This document shows positions 23,842-31,798 of a stretch of DNA of 33,498 bases, piece by piece. The DNA is from Xanthobacteraceae bacterium. Lineage in GTDB: Bacteria; Pseudomonadota; Alphaproteobacteria; Rhizobiales; Xanthobacteraceae. The notes below the pieces were generated by a model that was not told where the DNA came from, ran no database searches, and saw nothing but the letters and a program-made list of their open reading frames with translations. The stretch lies in contig JASHQS010000224.1 of assembly GCA_030038995.1 (NCBI GenBank), positions 1-33,498 on the forward strand, given 5' to 3'. A program made the position numbers and the translations under genes. Numbering within the stretch: position 1 is the first letter of the stretch; every line of letters starts with the position of its first letter.

Positions 23842-24675
23842 CTTTTCCAGAATCCAGAGGCCTTCGCTCATTCCGTTCAATTGAGAATGGACGATGGCAA
23901 AGCCAAATCTCGACGCCACATAGCTGAACATCTCGGTCATCGCGGCATAGTCCCAAACGTGAAAATGAATGTTGAGGTGTCTCGCCACAAACTCGGCGAC
24001 CATTGCGCGCCGCTCTCCTCCTTTTAGTCCGAAGGCATTTGAGACCCAATCGTCGTAATGATCCGCGCGTGACCCTTCTGGGCCGTGCTCGTAATCGGCG
24101 ATCAGGTGCTCAAGCGGCGTGATCGGGCGCCTGCGATCGAATGAGAAGCGTTTGTCAGGCAGTGTAACAAAAGCGATGCCGCCAGGACGAAGAACGCGGT
24201 TAATTGTTTGGAAGGCGCGGAGTGGATTTTCTAAATGCTCTAAAACGTGGTTTGCGATGACGAAATCCATGCTGCCATTCTCAATGCAGTCCATGGTCTC
24301 AATGTCGGTCACAATGTCCGGCGTGGTGATTTTGTTGTAGTGCGGCGAAAACTGCTCAACGAGCGCCTCTGGGGTCTCGATATCGGCGTAGCGGATCTTG
24401 ATGTGGCGTGGCAGATCGAGAGGGGCGTTGAGCGCGCCGAATTCTATTCCTGAGCCGCGCAGGTATTTTCGCGCCAACCGCTTGCGAAGGCCGTGAATGG
24501 TCTCCCTGCCTAAAGCATGACGGATAAATCCGCCTGCGGGCGTCGCATCGATGACCGACGCGGCAATGCTGCGTGTCCATGATCGCTGCGGCGGGTTGCC
24601 CGGATCGGAAAGACCGCAGCCACTACAAATCTGAGCTTCATCGCTGATGTCAGCTTTACACCTAGGACAAAGCAT
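23722..24675 (-). CDS. SAM methyltransferase with zinc ribbon, reading into collar gene
   Basis: Reverse strand. ATG 24675. Residues 2-22 form a zinc ribbon (CPRC and CSGC). The methyltransferase core follows: GSGIEFGALNAPLDLP (motif I variant), then SMDFVIANHVLEHLENPL and VLRPGGIAFVTLPDKRFSF. A paralogue lies at 27225, which ends ...FILCKL. The equivalent here (LWILEKS) falls exactly at the collar stop codon (23839-23841). The native stop is gone and translation continues about 38 codons into the antisense of the collar end. The family is often found in polysaccharide or O-antigen loci. Confidence 0.72.
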   Translation of the reverse strand: MLCPRCKADISDEAQICSGCGLSDPGNPPQRSWTRSIAASVIDATPAGGFIRHALGRETIHGLRKRLARKYLRGSGIEFGALNAPLDLPRHIKIRYADIETPEALVEQFSPHYNKITTPDIVTDIETMDCIENGSMDFVIANHVLEHLENPLRAFQTINRVLRPGGIAFVTLPDKRFSFDRRRPITPLEHLIADYEHGPEGSRADHYDDWVSNAFGLKGGERRAMVAEFVARHLNIHFHVWDYAAMTEMFSYVASRFGFAIVHSQLNGMSEGLWILEKSSDPHHAIDAHGGRNRGERRRRRAADGIAGEAKTATLDC

Positions 24676-24707
24676 CTTTGCCGCCTGATTGTAGTCTCAC
24701 AGTCGTC

Positions 24708-24956
24708 GATTGCACACGGCTGAGAACCAAAAGTCAACCAGGGCGCGAGTGCAACCTCTGGAACGATAAGACTGTCCAACACCGCCCATGGTCGTTAACT
24801 ACGCCGTGAGGATTGCGCGAAGGGCAATCTGCAGCCTGCTTCCGTTGGCTCCGCCATTGGCTTGCCCCGGATCGCGGCGACGCGATCCGGGCTACGGCGG
24901 CTGTGCCGTTCATCCCACCCGCCATGGGCATCAACTGCATGATGCGGATCGCTTAA
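24708..24956 (+). repeat. Collar 3'-end remnant R2 with leader block
   Basis: Ends with codons for PFIPPAMGINCMMRIA and a stop, the same last 13 residues as the collar protein (site CATGATGCGGATCGCTTAA at 24938-24956). The upstream block (TTGCACACGGCTGAGAACC, AAAGTCAACC) is repeated in R3. A hairpin CCCGGATCGCG / CGCGATCCGGG lies at 24866-24891. No intact gene. Confidence 0.78.
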
Positions 24957-25753
24957 AACGGCTGCCACTGAGTGCCGTGTCTTGCGGCCCTTAGCTCGGC
25001 GACCGGGATAGCATTCCGCTCAAGGACGGCTACGAACGGATATAGATGCATCGATCCGACGGCCGATTGAAATGCCGTTGTCCGGCCAAAAAGTCTGCGC
25101 GTGTCATCGTCTGGAAAATCGTTGATCTGCGCTGCGTCGTTCAGCCGGTCCGCCAAGCCGTGAAGATATGCCGCGAATTTGTTACCCGTTCCATGGATGT
25201 CTTCACACAGATAGATCCCTCCGGGTCGAAGAAATGGAAGCAACTCCTCCAGGCTCACGATTTGTTGCTCGGGCTCGTGGCCGCCGTCATCTATGACGAT
25301 GTCAAGGCACGGTACCCTTCGGCGAAAGTCGCGCCAAAACGAACGGTCGGCTTGATCGCCGATAAAAATCTTGATCCCTGGTGCCTCGTAGGCGCGACAC
25401 TCGGGCATAATATCGACGCCGTAGATGAACGCCTTCGCACCAAAATAATCGTGCCACATCGCTAGGCTGCCGCCACTGTGGACGCCGATTTCGAGAACGT
25501 AAGCTTGCTGTCCGCGAAATCGACAAAGGTGACGGTCATAGATTTCGAAATAATGCCTCCACTTGCAGATCCCCGGACCCCCCTGGTCCCTGCGGGCATC
25601 AAAGAATTCCCGCAAAGGATTTGACTGGGAGCGTGGAATCCAACTGCCTGTTGTTGCCACTGACCAAGCGAAGTCGGTATCGCGCCCTCGTTTAATCCAT
25701 CTGCTCAGCCTCCTGAATTTCAGGGAGGCCAATGTCGCTCGGATGAGACCCAT
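24953..25753 (-). CDS. CmcI/Methyltransf_24-like SAM methyltransferase
   Basis: Reverse strand. ATG 25753 is chosen because the frame further upstream only mirrors repeat R3. A loose AGGGG precedes it. Core motifs: YVLEIGVHSGGSLAMW (SAM-binding), IYGVDI, CLDIVIDDGGHEPEQQ, LEELLPFLRPGGIYLCEDIH. These fit the cephalosporin hydroxylase/CmcI-like group that methylates or hydroxylates small molecules and sugars. Its TAA stop (24953-24955 read in reverse) is formed by the end of remnant R2, so the gene is fused precisely to that junction. Confidence 0.72.
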   Translation of the reverse strand: MGLIRATLASLKFRRLSRWIKRGRDTDFAWSVATTGSWIPRSQSNPLREFFDARRDQGGPGICKWRHYFEIYDRHLCRFRGQQAYVLEIGVHSGGSLAMWHDYFGAKAFIYGVDIMPECRAYEAPGIKIFIGDQADRSFWRDFRRRVPCLDIVIDDGGHEPEQQIVSLEELLPFLRPGGIYLCEDIHGTGNKFAAYLHGLADRLNDAAQINDFPDDDTRRLFGRTTAFQSAVGSMHLYPFVAVLERNAIPVAELRAARHGTQWQPF

Positions 25754-25867
25754 GCCCCTGCAAATCCCGCTTTCCATAGCCGGCTCGGCCGACGCCTTCG
25801 CTGCGCGGGCGGCGATGCGGCGGCCAATCGCCAGATCAAGCTGTCTGTTTTGCTTTGCTACGGCCGC

Positions 25868-26184
25868 TAATTGCGCACGGCTGAGAACCAAAAGTCAACC
25901 GGGGTGCGACTGCAACCTGTGGAACGGCAAGACCGACCGGCGCCGGCCGGGCTCATCGACTGCCCGATGAGGATTGCGCGACCCTGCTACGCTCGCTATG
26001 CGAGCTTCGGAGGGTTCGAGTCCGCCGCAGCGCGGATCGCGTAGGCGGGAGCGCAGTCCGGCCTGCCTCCGTTGGCTCCGCCATTGGTTTGCCCCGGATC
26101 GCGACGACGCGATCCGGGCTACGGCGGCTGTGCGGAGCATTCCGCCGGCGATGGGCAGCAACGGCATAAATGCGGATTGCCTGA
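25868..26184 (+). repeat. Collar 3'-end remnant R3 with leader block
   Basis: Shares with R2 the block TTGCGCACGGCTGAGAACC, AAAGTCAACCGGGGTGCGA, the segment CTCCGTTGGCTCCGCCATTGG and the CCCGGATCGCG hairpin (26093-26118). It ends in a more decayed collar end (IPPAMGSNG; CATAAATGCGGATTGCCTGA at 26165-26184). Confidence 0.75.
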
Positions 26185-26192
26185 CATGGCTT

Positions 26193-27053
26193 TCAACCGA
26201 CGAAGCGATGTTTTATTGTGCTAAGCGCACGCCGCAGTGTGCTCGGCTGTTTGATGATCGCGTAAAGCTGCCCACTCGCGTCACATCCGCGCATTGGCAT
26301 GTCATCTCTGTGATTGATGCCGGAATAATGACAGATGAGCGATTTACGCAGCATGCCCGGTTTGTTCGGCTTCGAGCCGCGGTGCAGAAGGCGACCATGC
26401 CAGATCAGCGCGTCGCCGCGGTTAGCGATGAATTGCCGCACCTCTGCATCGCGGCGCCTTATTTCCGCGTCGATCGCGGGAACAACAAACGATTCCGACA
26501 CCTGCGGCCAATGCGGCCGCATCGCCTGCCGCCACGGCATGTGAGCGCGGACCTTATCGCCGCGCATCAGCGGCCAGCGATGCGACCCCGGAACATACTC
26601 AAATGGTCCGCTGTCGGGATGAATGTCATCGAGCGCCATCCAGACGGCGGCGTACCAGCTATTGACAAACGGCGGATTCAGATAGTCGTCCTGGTGCCAG
26701 CCGCGCTCGGTGCTTATCCATCCGGTCAGGCACAAGTGCAATATCATTGGCTCGCTGATCAGCGCCTGCATTTGCGCCATCAATGGAGGATAGAGCGCCA
26801 GTTCCCGCAACTCAGGAACATCGAGATACGGTGTTGGCGAAGCCCATCCGCCCGGCACGCTCAGCGTCGCACGTCGCTCTGAATAGGCGTCCATCAAGCT
26901 TCCGGGTAGAAAGCGTGGTAGGATCACGACGCCATCGCGGCGCCACGCCAACTGCGTCGGGGTGAGCACAGCTTCGTCAACAATGGGCTGATCGAGCGGC
27001 GGCAAGAATTTTGTCGCCGGTTCTTCGCTCAGTTCAGCAAAACTCGGCTGCAT
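26193..27053 (-). CDS. Phytanoyl-CoA dioxygenase (PhyH) family oxygenase
   Basis: Reverse strand, 286 residues. ATG 27053 is set by GGGGAGG seven bases upstream. An Fe(II)/2-oxoglutarate enzyme: HxD pair in TERGWHQDDYLNPP, then GPFEYVPGSHRWPLMRGD, distal His in DALIWHGRLLHRGSKPNKPG and Arg in MLRKSL. All metal ligands are present, so it may be active. PhyH-type enzymes hydroxylate lipids, sugars or small molecules, and a surface glycan or lipid is a reasonable guess given the neighbours. The stop lies 9 bp beyond remnant R3. Confidence 0.78.
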   Translation of the reverse strand: MQPSFAELSEEPATKFLPPLDQPIVDEAVLTPTQLAWRRDGVVILPRFLPGSLMDAYSERRATLSVPGGWASPTPYLDVPELRELALYPPLMAQMQALISEPMILHLCLTGWISTERGWHQDDYLNPPFVNSWYAAVWMALDDIHPDSGPFEYVPGSHRWPLMRGDKVRAHMPWRQAMRPHWPQVSESFVVPAIDAEIRRRDAEVRQFIANRGDALIWHGRLLHRGSKPNKPGMLRKSLICHYSGINHRDDMPMRGCDASGQLYAIIKQPSTLRRALSTIKHRFVG

Positions 27054-27100
27054 CCGAAAGCCTCCCCTCATATGCCGACGGTGCACCGCGCCAGCAGTAG

Positions 27101-27180
27101 AAGTCAACCGGATCGAAGCCATGGCGCGAAGGTCTGGTCCGCCGGCCATGCGCCTCTACCACATGATGCGGATCGCCTGA
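27101..27180 (+). repeat. Collar 3'-end remnant R4
   Basis: Begins AAGTCAACCGG as in R2/R3 and ends with codons GPPAMRLYHMMRIA and TGA (site CATGATGCGGATCGCCTGA at 27162-27180), a clear relative of the collar C-terminus. Only about 14 residues of collar sense survive. Confidence 0.75.
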
Positions 27181-27224
27181 GCCGGGCCGTTGCTTGACGG
27201 GCTGAGCGCGCTACTATCGCGCGC

Positions 27225-27956
27225 ATGTCGGGATGGCGGCGCATAAAGGCCACGCTGGCGACGCCAACGATGCGGCGCCTGCTGCGGCGGCCTGATCCCC
27301 ACGCAGTTCGCGAGGCGTTGGCAGCCAAGTATCTGCATGGTGACGGGATCGAGATTGGCGCGCTTAACGCGCCACTTCGTGTGCCGGAGCACGTCCGCGT
27401 TCGCTATGTCGATTGCGCCGAGCCGGACGTGCTGCGAGCGACCGGGTACGGTGAAGTTTCCTCCATCCAGTGGCCAGAAATTGTTGCCGATATTGAAACC
27501 CTTGCGGGCATCGATGACTGCTCCGTCGATTTTGTCATCGCCAACCACGTCCTGGAGCACGTCGAAAATCCGCTTCGCGCACTCGCCGCGATTTCCCGCG
27601 TGCTGCGACCCGGCGGCTTCGGCTTCATTGCGCTGCCGGACAAGCGCTTCACCTTCGACAAGCGCCGCGCCATCACGCCGCTTTGGCACGTTGTACGAGA
27701 TTTTCGCGAGGGGCCGCAGTGGTCGCGGCGCGGTCATTATCTCGACTACGTCGCCAATGTTGATCGCGTGCGCGATGGGGAAGCGCTAGCCAACGAATAC
27801 GAACGCAAGGCACAGAACATTCACTTTCACGTCTGGGACTTTCCTGCAATGCGGGTGATGCTCGATTATGCGGCTTCTGTGCCGGAGACCGGCTTGACAA
27901 TCGCGCACGCGCAGCAAAACCGCAGTGAGGCGGTTTTCATCCTGTGCAAGCTATAG
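27225..27956 (+). CDS. SAM methyltransferase, paralogue of 23722-24675
   Basis: Forward strand, 243 residues, ATG 27225. Very similar to the reverse-strand enzyme at 23722 over the whole core (GDGIEIGALNAPLRVP, FVIANHVLEHVENPLRAL, VLRPGGFGFIALPDKRF, NIHFHVWDFPAM) but lacking the zinc ribbon, and ending properly in FILCKL. It follows remnant R4 by 44 bp and is the only enzyme of the array on the forward strand. Confidence 0.72.
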   Translation: MSGWRRIKATLATPTMRRLLRRPDPHAVREALAAKYLHGDGIEIGALNAPLRVPEHVRVRYVDCAEPDVLRATGYGEVSSIQWPEIVADIETLAGIDDCSVDFVIANHVLEHVENPLRALAAISRVLRPGGFGFIALPDKRFTFDKRRAITPLWHVVRDFREGPQWSRRGHYLDYVANVDRVRDGEALANEYERKAQNIHFHVWDFPAMRVMLDYAASVPETGLTIAHAQQNRSEAVFILCKL

Positions 27957-28029
27957 GCCGCGCCGCTTGGAAGGCCGGCGCGCGCGGCAGCGCCTCGCGA
28001 CCATCGGCAGTCGGGAATTCTTCGCGCCA

Positions 28030-28920
28030 TCAGCGGCTCAGCCGGCGCTTGGCGCGGGTCCAAAGTCCGAGGCCGAGATGCGGTAGATGTCGCTCCAGCG
28101 CTCCCATTCGCGGCGAGAGGACGAGCTTCTTGGCGAGCAGGTCGGCGTCGAGTCTCGTGGAGATGATCTCGCGAAACTCCCGCGCCAGCGCTACGGCAGG
28201 CCCGGCGAGCCCGTAAACGTCGAAAATCGCAATCGTTTTCAAGATCGTGCTTGGCGACAAGCCGGCAGCGCCGGCAGCACCGGCAGCAACGCTGTTGCGC
28301 TCATCCAAGAGGTGCCTCGCAAACAAGACGTTGCAGGTTCCGTTCCATGGTTGGTCGGCGTCCAGCGCGCGGCTCAAGGCCAGGTCGGCGACGCGCAATC
28401 GGCGTTCGAGCAATGGGGCATTGATCGCCGCGAAGTGCGAATACGGCAAGGTCGGCCCGACGTGGAAATGGCTCTCGATGTCGGCGCCCAACAGGTTGCT
28501 CGCTTTCAGATAATCCGCGCCGCCCGCCAAAACTTCCGGCTCGTAGCCTTCGCAATCGACCTTGACGAAATCGGCAGGCGGCAGCGTGCCCTTTGCCCAC
28601 AGCGTATCCAGCCGCGCGATCGGGACCCGGTGGCCGCCGTCGGCGGACACGCGGGCCTCGTAGGGGTTGGCCGGAACGTGAACCAGGCATTCGCCGTCGA
28701 AGTTGCCGAGCGCCAGCTTGAAATAATGGTGCCGCGCGGTCGGTGCGTCGACCTCGGCAATGGCATCGAAGCCGTAGATGTCCATCGCCGGTTCGAGCGG
28801 CAGCCAGCGCGGGTGAATCCCGCCGCGAACGCCGACATCGACGAGAACGAAGGCGCCATCGAGCGCGCCGGACTCGGCGATGAATCTCGCCGCTAAGCCC
28901 GGGCTGGCAGACAGCTCCAC
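28030..28920 (-). CDS. FkbM-family methyltransferase
   Basis: Reverse strand, 296 residues, GTG start 28920. N-terminal SAM motif VLVDVGVRGGIHPRWLPL and the FkbM signature PPADFVKVDCEGYEPEVLAG (about 116-135), followed by GADIESHFHVGP. FkbM enzymes O-methylate sugars in polysaccharides, glycolipids and antibiotics. It converges with the forward methyltransferase at 27225. It ends SRMGALERHL-type sequence then RAKRRLSR. Confidence 0.75.
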   Translation of the reverse strand: MELSASPGLAARFIAESGALDGAFVLVDVGVRGGIHPRWLPLEPAMDIYGFDAIAEVDAPTARHHYFKLALGNFDGECLVHVPANPYEARVSADGGHRVPIARLDTLWAKGTLPPADFVKVDCEGYEPEVLAGGADYLKASNLLGADIESHFHVGPTLPYSHFAAINAPLLERRLRVADLALSRALDADQPWNGTCNVLFARHLLDERNSVAAGAAGAAGLSPSTILKTIAIFDVYGLAGPAVALAREFREIISTRLDADLLAKKLVLSPRMGALERHLPHLGLGLWTRAKRRLSR

Positions 28921-28938
28921 GCGACTCTCTTGGCTAGA

Positions 28939-28980
28939 TCGTTTCCCTATCGGACTGCTTCAGCGTCATTGCGAGGAGCC
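28939..28980 (+). repeat. Partial palindromic repeat PE-8
   Basis: GATCGTTTCCCTATCGGACT then GCGTCATTGCGAGG, the left third of the PE-2 family (8542-8728) without its right arm, 19 bp upstream of the FkbM start. It shows truncation of an element at an array boundary. Confidence 0.7.
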
Positions 28981-29059
28981 TGAAGGGGGCGGCTGCCGAT
29001 TGCATAGGGTGACGTGCCGAGTCAACTGCCCCGAGTCAACTGCCCAAGTCGGTCGCCCC

Positions 29060-29102
29060 AAGTCAACGGCATCATTGGCGCCTGCATGATGAGCATCGTC
29101 TA
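29060..29102 (+). repeat. Degenerate collar 3'-end remnant R5
   Basis: AAGTCAACGGC followed by CTGCATGATGAGCATCGTC and TA, agreeing with the R2 end at 17 of 21 positions. The stop codon of the reverse gene 29100-29621 (TAG) lies on its last bases, as the CmcI-like gene's does on R2. The call rests on this combination, since the sequence match alone is short. Confidence 0.5.
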
Positions 29103-29621
29103 CGGCGGATCGAGCTTGTACCAGATGCTGAGGCTGCCGGTATATGAGGCGCCCTTCGGCCAGCAGTAGACATGGACGTCGAGGTGCGCGGCTTCCATGG
29201 GCTGTCCGGCCGGAAACTGCATGCCGGCATCGGCGGGAAAATGTTCTTCGGCGTGGACGCTGGCAAAAAATTCGCCGTGCGGTCCTGACGGCACGCCGAC
29301 GGCCTTGCGCTCGGGGGTCATCAGGTCGGCATTGTAGCTGTTGCCGGCGAAAACCGAGACGAAGCTCGGCGCGCCGCGTGCCATCACGACCACGTCCGCC
29401 GCGGCGATGATGATGCGGATCGGCAGTTTTTCCCAGGCGCCGACCGCGATCGCCACCGTGTCCCAATCGGGAAACTTGTATTTCGGAACGCCGCACTCGC
29501 CGTCGAAATCGAAGGCGATGCTGCACAGCGCCGGCTCTTTCAGCTCCGGGGCGATACCGCGGCACTGCGTCGCGTGCACGGTGCCTGACCACAGCACAAC
29601 CACGATGACCGCGATCAGCAT
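29100..29621 (-). CDS. Secreted protein of unknown function
   Basis: Reverse strand, about 173 residues. ATG 29621 is chosen because a clear signal peptide follows (MLIAVIVVVLWSGTVHA, cut before TQCRG); ATG 29630 is an alternative. Mature part: DFDGECGVPKYKFPDWD, then IAAADVVVMARGAPSFVSVF, EEHFPADAGMQFPAGQPM and CWPKGASYTGSLSIWYKL. Three or four Cys suggest a periplasmic or extracellular protein. No family recognised. It diverges from the gene at 29677. Confidence 0.55.
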   Translation of the reverse strand: MLIAVIVVVLWSGTVHATQCRGIAPELKEPALCSIAFDFDGECGVPKYKFPDWDTVAIAVGAWEKLPIRIIIAAADVVVMARGAPSFVSVFAGNSYNADLMTPERKAVGVPSGPHGEFFASVHAEEHFPADAGMQFPAGQPMEAAHLDVHVYCWPKGASYTGSLSIWYKLDPP

Positions 29622-29676
29622 GCGCCACATCGGGCCATCCCACCGGCCGCGGCGCGCTCTGTCAATAGGGGAGCTC

Positions 29677-30396
29677 ATGACCGCATATATCAGAGCATCC
29701 GAAATCGGCGACATCGACGCCTTCAAGAAGCGCGTCGAAGCCTTCCGCCAGGCCAAGCTCGATCACCACAAGACCGAGGGCGAGCCGGCGCCGCGCGAGC
29801 ACGAGCTGGTCGAGGCCTGCGTGCGCCGCGTGCCGCGCGGGCAAAATTCCCGCCCCGTGAAAGGGGGAGCGGCGTCCCCACAAAATTCGCACAGCGAATT
29901 TTGTGGGGCGCCCCGGTCAGGGTGGGGGTCGCGGGGCGGCAGCGTCATGGGCCCGGCCGCGTCGCTGCCAGCCCGCGACCCCCACCCATCCTCCCCCTTT
30001 CAGGGGGAGGAGGCGCAAGCCGACGACTACGAGATCGTCGATTACGTGATCGTCGATGACCGGCCCGGCTTGCGCGCGCGCAAGGACGCGCTCATTCACC
30101 AAGTTATCGAGCAAGAGCGCGCGCTGATGGCGGCCTCGATGCCGCCTGGAAAGCGCCGGCTCGCGGCCTTGCGCGCCGCCGGCATCCGACGCAAGCGGGA
30201 AGCCGAGCGCAGCGAGGCCGACCGAAATTTCCTCGCCGACGAGGACGCGCGACAAAAACGCGAGGCCGCGATCGGCCGCTACGCCGCCGAGCAGATGGCC
30301 GCGATCGAGGACTTGACCGAAGAGATGATCGAGGTCTGGCAGCCGGCGCCGCTCCCAGGGATCAGGGATCAGGAATCGGGATCGCGGGCGGTCTGA
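29677..30396 (+). CDS. Phage tail-associated protein, unknown, with repeat insertions
   Basis: A 239-residue protein with ATG 29677 behind AGGGGAG. Residues 1-58 (ASEIGDIDAFKKRVEAFRQA) and about 112-222 (helical, Arg/Glu-rich RKREAERSEADRNFLADEDA) are protein-like. Between them residues about 59-112 are the translated palindromic element PE-5. The last residues and stop come from S4 (GIRDQESGSRAV). Without the insertions it would be a helical protein of about 175 residues. Position before the receptor-binding protein suggests a fibre-linked or assembly role. Confidence 0.6.
   Translation: MTAYIRASEIGDIDAFKKRVEAFRQAKLDHHKTEGEPAPREHELVEACVRRVPRGQNSRPVKGGAASPQNSHSEFCGAPRSGWGSRGGSVMGPAASLPARDPHPSSPFQGEEAQADDYEIVDYVIVDDRPGLRARKDALIHQVIEQERALMAASMPPGKRRLAALRAAGIRRKREAERSEADRNFLADEDARQKREAAIGRYAAEQMAAIEDLTEEMIEVWQPAPLPGIRDQESGSRAV
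29853..30011 (+). repeat. Palindromic repeat PE-5, in frame inside a gene
   Basis: Full member of the PE-3 family, including the perfect stem CCCCACAAAATTCGC / GCGAATTTTGTGGGG at 29876-29908, with outer arms GTGAAAGGGGGAGC / CTCCCCCTTTCAGGGG. It keeps the host reading frame open. Confidence 0.85.
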
Positions 30397-30478
30397 TGCC
30401 TGATGCCGATCCCCCTGATGCCTGATGCCGATCCCCTGATCCCTGACCCCTGACCCCTGATCCCTGACCCCTGGCAGA
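30353..30478 (+). repeat. Iterated inverted repeat S4 (GGGATCAGGGATCAGG / CCTGATCCCTGA)
   Basis: A left run of ATCAGGGATCAGG and a longer right run of CTGATGCCTGATGCC, CCTGATCCCTGACCCC units. It supplies the 3' end and stop of the gene at 29677 and the leader of the gene at 30482. Confidence 0.8.
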
Positions 30479-30481
30479 CCA

Positions 30482-31798
30482 ATGACCGCAACGCAAATCC
30501 AATTCCGCCGCGGCAGCGCGGCGCAGATGGCCACATTCACCGGCGCCGTCGGCGAAGTTGTCGTCGATACCACCAACAACCGCGTGGTCGTGCAAGACGG
30601 CGCCACAGCGGGCGGCTGGCCCAGCGAGATCGCCGCGCGCACGGCCATCTCCGACGCCAATTACACGGTAAAAAACACCGACCGCACCATCGCCTATACC
30701 GCAATCAGCGCGGCCCGCACGGTGCAGCTCTTGGCGGCCGCATCCTACCCGACAGGTGCGCGACTCCTCATCGTCGATGAAAGCCAAGCGGCGTCGGCCA
30801 GCAGAACCATCACGCCGGTGCCCGCCGGCAGCGACACCATCAACAAGGCCTCGACCGCGCCGCCGACCGGCATCGTCAGCGTCCCCGGCGGCTCGGTCGC
30901 CCTCGAATCGGACGGGGCGAGCAACTGGACGGTGGTAGCGCCGAATCTTGCCTCCGGCGTCAGTTCGCTCAACGCCCTGACCGGCGCGATCGGCGTCAGC
31001 TATCCGATCGGGACGGCCGGCTCCAACGTCGTTGCGGTTGCCCCTTGGGCGTGCGGCCGCCTCGCCTATGTCAGCGCCACGCAGATCAAGCTCTCGCCCC
31101 ACGACGGCGATCTGATCCGCATCGCCGGCGTCGATTATCAGATACCGTCGGGCGGCGTCACTGCGGCCAACACGTCAGTCTATGTCAACGGCACCGCGGG
31201 CCAGAACCTCGCCGCCTCGACGCTCTACTACGTCTATCTGTTCAACAATTCCGGCACGCTGACCGTCAACTTTTCGACCACGGGGCACTTAACCGACGCG
31301 ACCGCCGGCAATGTCGGCACCGAGATCGAAAGCGGCAACAATGCCTGCACGCTTATCGGCATGGTCTACACCAACGCGTCGTCGCAGTTCGGCGGCGCGG
31401 CGCTGGTCGCGTCATGGTTCAGCCGGCAGAACAAGGCCGTTTCCGGCACCGTCTCGAACTTCACCACCACCGCCACGACCAGAACCACAATAGCATCGAA
31501 TGTCGTCCAGTTCCTGGCCTGGTCGGATGACGCGATCTTCGTCAGCATCGACTGCATCCCCTACAACTCGGTCTCCGGCGATTACGGGCAGCTTTACGTT
31601 CTCGACCAGAACGCGAACGAGTATTTTCAGTTCACCAGCTTAGCTGCGAACATCAATATCAATCCGTATTATCAACTGGTGCCGACGTCGGCGTTTGCGG
31701 AGGGGCTTGTCTCGCTGGCGCTCGCCGCGCTGAGCCAGGCCAGCGGCAACACCTTCGCGGTGGCCAATTGTGGAATGTACGCGATGGCGAGGACGTGA
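30482..31798 (+). CDS. Receptor-binding tail protein with Mtd-N-like start
   Basis: A 438-residue protein with ATG 30482. Residues 3-45 (TQIQFRRGSAAQMATFTGAV, GEVVVDTTNNRVVVQDGATA) closely follow the N-terminal domain of the Bordetella phage major tropism determinant, which anchors receptor-binding proteins to the baseplate. The middle (about 50-150) is beta-rich, and the C-terminal part ends VANCGMYAMART. No reverse transcriptase or template repeat is visible here, so there is no diversity-generating retroelement in the window. The stop overlaps the next ATG (TGATG). Confidence 0.75.
   Translation: MTATQIQFRRGSAAQMATFTGAVGEVVVDTTNNRVVVQDGATAGGWPSEIAARTAISDANYTVKNTDRTIAYTAISAARTVQLLAAASYPTGARLLIVDESQAASASRTITPVPAGSDTINKASTAPPTGIVSVPGGSVALESDGASNWTVVAPNLASGVSSLNALTGAIGVSYPIGTAGSNVVAVAPWACGRLAYVSATQIKLSPHDGDLIRIAGVDYQIPSGGVTAANTSVYVNGTAGQNLAASTLYYVYLFNNSGTLTVNFSTTGHLTDATAGNVGTEIESGNNACTLIGMVYTNASSQFGGAALVASWFSRQNKAVSGTVSNFTTTATTRTTIASNVVQFLAWSDDAIFVSIDCIPYNSVSGDYGQLYVLDQNANEYFQFTSLAANININPYYQLVPTSAFAEGLVSLALAALSQASGNTFAVANCGMYAMART

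Noticed and set aside
26005..26045. GGAGGGTTCGAGTCCGCC resembles a tRNA T-arm
   Set aside because: No acceptor, D or anticodon arms can be folded around it. It lies in remnant block R3 and is probably part of a dispersed repeat or a chance match.
29082..29190. Forward peptide with a CMMSIVYGG-type start, as a possible longer collar fragment
   Set aside because: Only the R5 motif is collar-like. The continuation is antisense to the secreted protein gene and shows no collar similarity.
30482..31798. Possible diversity-generating retroelement because of the Mtd-N domain
   Set aside because: No reverse transcriptase, template/variable repeat pair or accessory gene is visible in the window.
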